Origin: an uncultured Bacteroidales bacterium
GTDB lineage: Bacteria; Bacteroidota; Bacteroidia; Bacteroidales; UBA932
Reading direction: 5' to 3'
Assembly: GCA_905235775.1 (NCBI GenBank)
Contig: CAJOMY010000073.1
Location: forward strand, 8,475-15,593
DNA length: 7,119 nt
The stretch's first letter is position 1; the number at the start of each line of letters is the position of its first letter. The notes under the pieces are model-generated. The model was not told the DNA's origin. It was given only the letters and a program-made list of their open reading frames with translations, and did no database searches. Made by a program: the position numbers and the translations under genes. Below, piece by piece: positions 1 to 3,745 of this stretch.

Positions 1-422
1 TCCTTTTCCTCGGGAAGAGCGGCACCGGCAAGAGTACCCACAGCCGCCTGTGGCTTGAGCATATCGACGGTGTGGAGTTGCTCAACGACGACAACCCGGT
101 GCTGCGCATCGTGGACGGCGCCGTCCGGGTGTTCGGTTCGCCCTGGAGCGGCAAGACGCCCTGTTACAAGGCGCAGAGTGTTCCCGTGGGTGCCGTCGTG
201 CGCCTGCGCCAGGCGCCACGGAACCGGATCGAACGTCTTGGCACGGTCCAGGCCTATGCCTCCGTGATGGCCTCCTGCTCGGGCTTCCGTCCCATCCGGA
301 CGCTCGCCGACGCCCAGCACGAGACCCTGTCCGCCATCGCGCAGCAGGTCCCCTGTTATCAACTCGAATGTCTGCCGGACGAAGCGGCCGCCCGGCTCTG
401 TCAGCGCACGGTCGATGGATAA
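1..422 (+). CDS. HPr-kinase-like P-loop protein (5' truncated)
   Basis: The reading frame is open from base 3, so the start lies outside the window; 139 C-terminal residues are visible. They open with a Walker A loop, GKSGTGKST (bases 12-38), which binds ATP. A conserved block LLNDDNP follows (acidic DD, probably metal or catalytic), then GSPWSGKTPCYK and VPVGAVVRL. This order resembles the HPr kinase/PEP-carboxykinase-like domain found in Bacteroidota and in RiPP clusters, where HprK homologues can phosphorylate peptides. It probably acts in the cytoplasm. The TAA stop lies inside the next gene, which begins 8 nt earlier, so the two are probably translationally coupled. The substrate cannot be read from the sequence. 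It is unlikely to be true HPr kinase, because the signature spacing differs and no PTS gene is visible. The family call is from remembered motif patterns, not a search. Confidence 0.75.
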   Translation, partial: LFLGKSGTGKSTHSRLWLEHIDGVELLNDDNPVLRIVDGAVRVFGSPWSGKTPCYKAQSVPVGAVVRLRQAPRNRIERLGTVQAYASVMASCSGFRPIRTLADAQHETLSAIAQQVPCYQLECLPDEAAARLCQRTVDG

Positions 423-840
423 GCGCACGGTCCCCAACAACATCCTTCTGGGTGAGGTGGCTTCCGTGCTGCGCGAAGGCCGCGAGGCGGTCATCATCCC
501 CACGGGCAACAGCATGCTCCCCTTTATCCGGGGCGGCGTGGACCGTGTGGTGCTGGCGTTGCGCCCCGACATCGCAGTCGGCGACATCGTCCTTGCCAAG
601 CCCGGCGACCGCTACGTCCTGCATCGTGTCATTGCCCGGGACGGTGACGCACTGACCCTCATGGGCGACGGCAACCTCGCCGGCATGGAGCGCTGTTCCG
701 CGGCCGACGTGCTCGGCACCGTTGTGGAGATCATCCGGCCGTCCGGCCGGCGCAAGGCACCAGGTTCTGGACGCCTGTGGCAGACCCTCAAGCCCGTTCG
801 ACGCTACCTGCTCGCCCTCTGGCGCCTGCTTCCCCGATAG
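415..840 (+). CDS. Small S24/S26-family serine peptidase
   Basis: This 141-residue protein carries the signal-peptidase/LexA-type core. GNSMLP holds the likely nucleophile Ser33, GDIVLA forms a core strand (56-61), RYVLHRV places His70 where bacterial type I signal peptidases have the general-base Lys, and MGDGN supplies Asp85. A Ser-His arrangement is known from the SipW/ER-type (S26B) branch. No N-terminal membrane anchor is visible. The C-terminus (about 113-141) is Arg-rich with a hydrophobic patch (RRYLLALWRLLPR) that might touch the membrane. The ATG at 415 sits inside the end of the kinase-like gene (8-nt overlap), which argues for one operon and coupled translation. It could mature a peptide product of the same cassette. 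It is too short for a housekeeping signal peptidase and lacks the DNA-binding domain of S24 repressors. The natural substrate is unknown. Confidence 0.8.
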   Translation: MDKRTVPNNILLGEVASVLREGREAVIIPTGNSMLPFIRGGVDRVVLALRPDIAVGDIVLAKPGDRYVLHRVIARDGDALTLMGDGNLAGMERCSAADVLGTVVEIIRPSGRRKAPGSGRLWQTLKPVRRYLLALWRLLPR

Positions 841-845
841 ATTTA

Positions 846-874
846 GTCAATGTCCCCATTTCCCGGACATTGAC
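846..874 (+). terminator. Perfect 10-bp hairpin just past the peptidase stop
   Basis: The arms gtcaatgtcc (846-855) and ggacattgac (865-874) are perfect reverse complements around a 9-nt loop, starting 5 nt after the TAG stop of the peptidase gene. The position suits a transcription terminator. However, no T-run follows on the plus strand, so it is not a classical intrinsic terminator. It could instead be an mRNA 3'-end stabiliser or one end of a lost element. Confidence 0.4.
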
Positions 875-880
875 AACGGC

Positions 881-1188
881 CCCCTCATAGATGATGGAGC
901 CCGACAACGATCCCGTCCGTCAAGGGAAAAGACACGGAGCGAGCGACGCAGGGGAGTATGAGGGGGAGCGCCCCCTCATAGATAGAGCCCGACAACGATC
1001 CCGCCCGTCAAGGGAAAAGACACGGAGTGAGCGACGCAGGGGAGTATGAGGGGGAGCGCCCCCTCATTGATAGAGCCCGACAACGATCCCGTCCGTCAAG
1101 GGAAAAGACACGGAGCGAGCGACGCAGGGGAGTATGAGGGGGAGCGCCCCCTCATTGATAGAGCCCGACAACGATCCCGTCCATTAAG
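881..1188. repeat. Tandem array of an 88-bp unit (3 copies plus a truncated fourth)
   Basis: Units begin with cccctcat at 881, 972, 1060 and 1148. The spacings are 91, 88 and 88 bp; the first unit has a 3-bp insertion near its start. Units two and three differ at only three positions. The fourth stops after about 41 bp, where the 3' end of yidD begins. The period is not a multiple of three, so the repeat is not protein-coding. Landmarks in each full unit are gcccgacaacgatcccg, the run gacacggag, and gacgcaggggagtatgaggg. The array fills nearly the whole stretch between the converging peptidase and yidD genes. I see no coding gene or RNA gene in 841-1183. Confidence 0.93.
957..980. terminator. 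GC-rich hairpin at the repeat-unit junction
   Basis: The arms tatgaggggg (957-966) and ccccctcata (971-980) are perfectly complementary around the tetraloop agcg. Slightly shorter versions, ending ccccctca, recur at the next two unit junctions (about 1047-1067 and 1135-1155). Because the array lies between converging genes, these stems could stop transcription from either side, but no T-run follows on either strand. The hairpin is directly visible; the terminator role is inference. Confidence 0.4.
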
Positions 1189-1200
1189 GGACGGGATCGT
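1171..1200. repeat. 12-bp inverted repeat spanning the yidD stop codon
   Basis: acgatcccgtcc (1171-1182) and ggacgggatcgt (1189-1200) form a perfect 12-bp stem with a 6-nt loop. The left arm belongs to the truncated fourth repeat unit. The right arm is coding sequence for the last residues of YidD, and the yidD TAA (1184-1186 on the minus strand) sits in the loop. It may act in 3'-end formation of the minus-strand operon, though no clear U-run follows. Confidence 0.7.
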
Positions 1201-1423
1201 AACCCGAGCCGCCCCAGGGATGGCAGCGCAGGATGCGTTTCAGGCTGAGCCAGAACCCCTTGACCGGGCCGTATTTGCGGAAGGCCTCGAGGGCGTATTG
1301 CGAGCAGGTGGGGGTGAAGCGGCAGGTCGGTCCCGTGAGGGGCGAGATGCACAGCTGATAGAATTTGATCAGCAGGATGAAGGGGGCGGAGAGCACCCGC
1401 TTGAGAATCTCGCCAAATGTCAT
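1184..1423 (-). CDS. yidD: YidD, membrane protein insertion efficiency factor
   Basis: This 79-residue protein has the full YidD pattern. An N-terminal amphipathic/hydrophobic helix (about 7-27) is followed by the cysteine signature CRFTPTCSQYALEAF (34-48), KGFWLSLKRILRC (55-67) and the closing HPWGGSGYDPVP. Conserved cysteines are at 25, 34, 40 and 67. YidD lies at the inner face of the cytoplasmic membrane and helps the YidC/Sec route insert membrane proteins. Its ATG overlaps the rnpA stop in a 4-nt ATGA, so the two are almost certainly co-translated, as in most bacteria where yidD follows rnpA. The length is normal for the family. It is the last gene of the minus-strand operon, and its final codons run into the tandem repeat array. 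yidC is not in this window. Confidence 0.98.
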   Translation of the reverse strand: MTFGEILKRVLSAPFILLIKFYQLCISPLTGPTCRFTPTCSQYALEAFRKYGPVKGFWLSLKRILRCHPWGGSGYDPVP

Positions 1424-1881
1424 AAGGCATCAGGATTGTCTGCCGTCCGGTCTGCCCGAGCCTCCGGCGGGCAGGAAAGTGTCCTCGCTTCGCCGCGGAA
1501 ATGCCCGCCGGAAGTGCAGACGGACCGGACAATACGCTCCAGGATTTCAGTGACCTCGGTGTAAAGAGTCTGGAAATCGGCGACCTCCGAATGGGAATAG
1601 GCGAGCAGCAGGTCCACGCCGGTGGCGCTCAGGAGCTCCTTCTGGATCCGGTAGGCCTCGCGCAGGCGACGCTTGATCAGGTTGCGCCTGACGGCGCGCT
1701 TGAAAAACTTCTTCGGGACGGAGACCATGATCCGGTTGGGGCCGGTCTCCCGCCCCGCCGACCAGCAGAACCGCAGATGCGGCGTGCTGCCCCATTTCCC
1801 ATCGGAAATGAGTGCGGAGACGGTCGTCTTCCCGCACAGCCTTTCCTCCTTGGGGAGGGTATGGCCTTGCGGAGAAGTCAT
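1420..1881 (-). CDS. rnpA: Ribonuclease P protein component
   Basis: RnpA is the protein subunit that binds RNase P RNA and assists removal of the 5' leader from precursor tRNAs. The N-terminus LPKEERL (9-15) matches the usual opening of Bacteroidota RnpA, NRIMVSVPKKFFKRA (49-63) is the central strand, and RRNLIKRRLREAYR (65-78) is the RNR signature helix that contacts the RNA. The start is fixed by context: its ATG follows the hemD TAG with no gap. The protein has 153 residues, longer than a typical 110-135. The excess is a C-terminal tail from about residue 120, rich in Gly, Arg, Ala and Cys, encoded by a large palindrome (1445-1530). The tail resembles no known part of RnpA. The gene overlaps yidD by 4 nt. 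Confidence 0.96.
   Translation of the reverse strand: MTSPQGHTLPKEERLCGKTTVSALISDGKWGSTPHLRFCWSAGRETGPNRIMVSVPKKFFKRAVRRNLIKRRLREAYRIQKELLSATGVDLLLAYSHSEVADFQTLYTEVTEILERIVRSVCTSGGHFRGEARTLSCPPEARADRTADNPDAL
1445..1530. repeat. Imperfect palindrome inside the 3' end of rnpA
   Basis: The 29-nt segments 1445-1473 and 1502-1530 are reverse complements at 23 of 29 positions without gaps, around a 28-nt loop. The innermost 11 bp (tccggcgggca on the left arm) and the outermost 8 bp (gtccggtc) pair perfectly. The palindrome encodes almost all of the atypical RnpA C-terminal tail and ends about 22 bp before the yidD start. In RNA it would form a strong hairpin between the RnpA core and yidD. Confidence 0.8.
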
Positions 1882-2616
1882 CTAACGGGTGGATTGGAGG
1901 TAGAGCTCGAGCGCCTTGCTGATGGAAGTGGCCTCCGGTGTGGGGGCCTTGAGTGCGATCTCATAGCCGGCGTCCTCCATGGCCTTGACCACGGATTTGC
2001 CGAAGGAGATGAGTTTGAGCGATCCCTGCTGGAATCCGGGGATGTTCTCGTGCAGCGAGACCACGTCGGCGGGGTTGCAGAGCACGGCGATGTCGAAGTC
2101 TCCCACATTCACGTCATGAAGGTCCTGCGGGACGGGCTTGACGAGCACGCCCACGGAGTAGTCGAGTTTGGCGGCGTCGAAGAGCGTGGTGAGCGGGGTG
2201 ATGTCGGAGCCTACGGATGTCGCGATGAGGAACTTCTCGCCCTTGTGCTTCGCGGTCACGAGAGAAACGATGGACGCAGGGGAGCCCGATCCGTAGAAGA
2301 TCTTGCGCTTGCGGTAAACGATATGCTTCTGCAGGTACATGGCGACGGCTTCCGTGGAGCAGAAATATTTCATCGTTTCGGGCACCTTGAAACGCATCTC
2401 GTCGCAGAGTTTGAAGTAGGCGTCGATGGCGTGGCGGGAAGAGAAGACGATGGCGGTATAGTCGGGCAGGTTGATGTGCTCGGCCCGGAATTCCTTGGCG
2501 GAGAGCGGTTCGATGAGGAAGAACGGCTGGAAGGTCAGCTCGGCCCCGAAACGGCTCTGCAAAACTTCGTAAGCTGCGAAATTGGACGGGACTTGCTGGG
2601 ATATCAGGATCTTCAT
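1882..2616 (-). CDS. hemD: Uroporphyrinogen-III synthase family protein (HemD-like)
   Basis: This 244-residue protein matches the Bacteroidota branch of the HemD family, with two alternating alpha/beta lobes. Visible landmarks are the N-terminal strand MKILISQQ, the lobe signature AIVFSSRHAIDAYF (55-68), then KYFCSTEAVAMYLQKH, a hinge region around YRKRKIFYGSG, and the C-terminal ISFGKSVVKAMEDAGYEIALKAPTPEATSISKAL. The last block corresponds to the family's usual closing PTxxx motif. Canonical HemD closes hydroxymethylbilane to uroporphyrinogen III with D-ring inversion in the cytosol. No other tetrapyrrole gene is present here. The gene sits between a DUF4271 gene and rnpA, as is common in the phylum, so its role may be distinct from haem synthesis. 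Its stop abuts the rnpA start with no gap. No Shine-Dalgarno is seen upstream of the ATG. Confidence 0.88.
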   Translation of the reverse strand: MKILISQQVPSNFAAYEVLQSRFGAELTFQPFFLIEPLSAKEFRAEHINLPDYTAIVFSSRHAIDAYFKLCDEMRFKVPETMKYFCSTEAVAMYLQKHIVYRKRKIFYGSGSPASIVSLVTAKHKGEKFLIATSVGSDITPLTTLFDAAKLDYSVGVLVKPVPQDLHDVNVGDFDIAVLCNPADVVSLHENIPGFQQGSLKLISFGKSVVKAMEDAGYEIALKAPTPEATSISKALELYLQSTR

Positions 2617-2632
2617 CTTGCTGCAAAAATGA

Positions 2633-3340
2633 TCAAAATAACACTACAAACGCTACCAACAATGCGGCAGGCAAAATTTCAAGCGCGCAAAGATACAAAA
2701 ATGTTGACAATCCTGCACGCTGCGCACCCAAAATTTGCGCGGAGCGCAGGGTGGAGAAAGCCCAGGCGGCCGCGATCTCCCAGCGCAGGACGGCCTGTCC
2801 CGTCCTGTCGGGCAGGCGGGCGGCGAACAGGGCGCCGGCGGTGAGCTGCATGACGGACAGCAGCAGGGGAAGGTAGTTGTAGAGGTTGTGCCGCAGGGTG
2901 GCGACGGTCTCCGCGTCGAGGCGGCGCGGGCGGAAGATCCGGTGGCAAAGCGCGCGGACGAGCACGAAGGCGCAGACCAGCCCGATGGTGGCCGGGGCGC
3001 TCCAGACACCCGGAATGTCGGCCCAGAAAGAAGGCTGTGCGACAGCCCAGCGGTCAAGGATCAGGCAGAAGGGGAGGATGAGCGTGAGCGAGAGCAGGTT
3101 GCGGAGGCGGGCCATGCCGAGGCTGTGCTCGAGTGCCACGGCGCCGCGGGCGCGGTCGTAACAGTAGAGCAGATGCGGCAGAAGCTGGAACAGGCTGCGA
3201 AGCGAGAGGACCAGCAGGAACACGGCCAGCACGGCGAGGATGCGGTTGACCGGCAAGTCGGTCCAGAGCGGGTCCGCCGCCACGCCCGCCAGCGGACTGG
3301 CGGACATTTCCAGCGTCCCGTTCCGAAATAGCTCTTCCAT
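2633..3340 (-). CDS. DUF4271 multipass membrane protein
   Basis: This 235-residue, strongly hydrophobic protein has about six predicted membrane segments (roughly 32-54, 82-96, 114-136, 152-175, 183-204 and 214-235). The LRHNLYNYLPLLLS block and the closing FLYLCALEILPA helix fit DUF4271, a family of unknown function that commonly precedes hemD in Bacteroidota. The chain ends within its last membrane helix, with almost no cytoplasmic tail. The start at 3340 lies 4 nt after the SUI1 stop, and a G-rich stretch (GGGGGAAC on the minus strand) about 10 nt upstream may serve as a weak ribosome binding site. A 16-nt gap separates it from hemD. The last 60 bp are AT-rich compared with the rest. I can assign no function beyond membrane location. 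Confidence 0.85.
   Translation of the reverse strand: MEELFRNGTLEMSASPLAGVAADPLWTDLPVNRILAVLAVFLLVLSLRSLFQLLPHLLYCYDRARGAVALEHSLGMARLRNLLSLTLILPFCLILDRWAVAQPSFWADIPGVWSAPATIGLVCAFVLVRALCHRIFRPRRLDAETVATLRHNLYNYLPLLLSVMQLTAGALFAARLPDRTGQAVLRWEIAAAWAFSTLRSAQILGAQRAGLSTFLYLCALEILPAALLVAFVVLF
2688..2695 (-). promoter_or_regulatory. Possible internal promoter (-7 box) for hemD-rnpA-yidD
   Basis: On the minus strand this site reads TATCTTTG, a full match to the Bacteroidota -7 motif TAnnTTTG. It shares an 11-mer (TGTATCTTTGC) with the operon promoter at 3710-3717. It lies in the AT-rich end of the DUF4271 gene, 71 nt before the hemD ATG. No well-spaced TTG -33 element is visible, so the match could be chance within codons for Leu-Tyr-Leu-Cys. 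Confidence 0.3.
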
Positions 3341-3344
3341 GGCG

Positions 3345-3692
3345 TCAGTTCCCCCGTTTGACCTGATATCCCATGCCGGACAGGAGGGTGACGAGCTTGT
3401 CGCGCAGATCGCCCTGGATCAGGATCTGGCCCTCCTCCACGGTGCCGCCCACGCCGCAGCGGGTCTTGAGCGTCTTGGCCAGGGCCGCCAGGTCATCCGC
3501 CCGGCCGACGAATCCGTCCACGAGCGTGACCTGCTTGCCGGCGCGGCGCCGCCGGTCGATGCGGACGGTGAGACGCTGCCGCGCGGGCGGCAGGGTTTCC
3601 GCCTCGGGGGCTTCCTGCGCCGTCTCGTAACGGAAGTCGGGGTTGGTGGAGTAAACCACGCCCAGACGACTTTTCCAGTCCTGTTGTGCCAT
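3345..3692 (-). CDS. SUI1/eIF1-family translation factor (YciH-like)
   Basis: This 115-residue protein has a variable N-terminus holding VVYSTNPDFRYE (12-23), usual in the Bacteroidota version, then a SUI1 domain from about residue 39. KQVTLVDGFVG (53-63), CGVGGTVEEGQILIQGD (79-95) and the C-terminal MGYQVK are the hallmarks. The eukaryotic relative eIF1 monitors start-codon selection on the small ribosomal subunit. The bacterial YciH relatives are thought to act on translation initiation, possibly under stress, with no essential role shown. It is the first gene of the minus-strand operon and is preceded by a consensus -7 box 17 nt upstream. Its stop is 4 nt from the DUF4271 start. The basic stretch RIDRRRRAGK (44-53) suits ribosome or RNA contact. 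Confidence 0.95.
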   Translation of the reverse strand: MAQQDWKSRLGVVYSTNPDFRYETAQEAPEAETLPPARQRLTVRIDRRRRAGKQVTLVDGFVGRADDLAALAKTLKTRCGVGGTVEEGQILIQGDLRDKLVTLLSGMGYQVKRGN

Positions 3693-3705
3693 GAATGGGA
3701 TAATT

Positions 3706-3739
3706 TTTGCAAAGATACAGATTTTTTAATGTACATTTG
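3706..3739 (+). promoter_or_regulatory. Bacteroidota-type promoter for the DUF2723 gene
   Basis: TTTG (3706-3709) serves as a -33 element and TACATTTG (3732-3739) as an exact TAnnTTTG -7 element, with a 22-nt spacing inside the known range. The -7 box ends only 6 nt before the ATG at 3746, leaving almost no room for a 5' leader. The region overlaps the opposite-facing operon promoter. Confidence 0.7.
3710..3717 (-). promoter_or_regulatory. -7 promoter box for the SUI1-yidD operon
   Basis: On the minus strand this reads TATCTTTG, an exact Bacteroidota TAnnTTTG -7 element, ending 17 nt before the SUI1 ATG, which allows a short 5' leader. The -33 position holds only CTG (3740-3742, 22-nt spacing), a weak match to TTG. 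Confidence 0.65.
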
Positions 3740-3745
3740 CAGGTT

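Noticed and set aside
82..624. A 180-codon minus-strand frame opposite the kinase-like and peptidase genes
   Set aside because: The plus strand holds clear Walker A and peptidase motifs; the minus-strand product is an Arg/Ala/Gly-rich shadow.
846..874. End of an insertion sequence
   Set aside because: The inverted repeat is local (9-nt loop), there is no partner copy with a transposase between, and no target duplication can be seen.
841..1183. tRNA or other structured RNA gene in the intergenic stretch
   Set aside because: No cloverleaf, T-loop or CCA end was found; the visible structure is explained by the hairpins of the tandem units.
881..1188. CRISPR array
   Set aside because: The repeat is continuous over its 88-bp length with no variable spacers, the units are in direct tandem, and no cas gene is present.
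1046..1564. A 172-codon plus-strand frame running from the repeat array through yidD
   Set aside because: The 88-bp period shifts frame from unit to unit, and the rest is antisense to yidD and rnpA; no family motif is present.
1501..2844. A 447-codon open frame on the plus strand opposite rnpA, hemD and the end of DUF4271
   Set aside because: Three recognised minus-strand genes cover it, and its Gly/Asp/Glu/Val-rich product has the character of an antisense shadow.
3707..3745. TTG start at 3707 that would lengthen the DUF2723 protein by 13 residues
   Set aside because: It lies within the -33 element of the gene's own promoter, and the added residues do not resemble a family N-terminus. ATG 3746 places MTEKKF directly before the first membrane helix.
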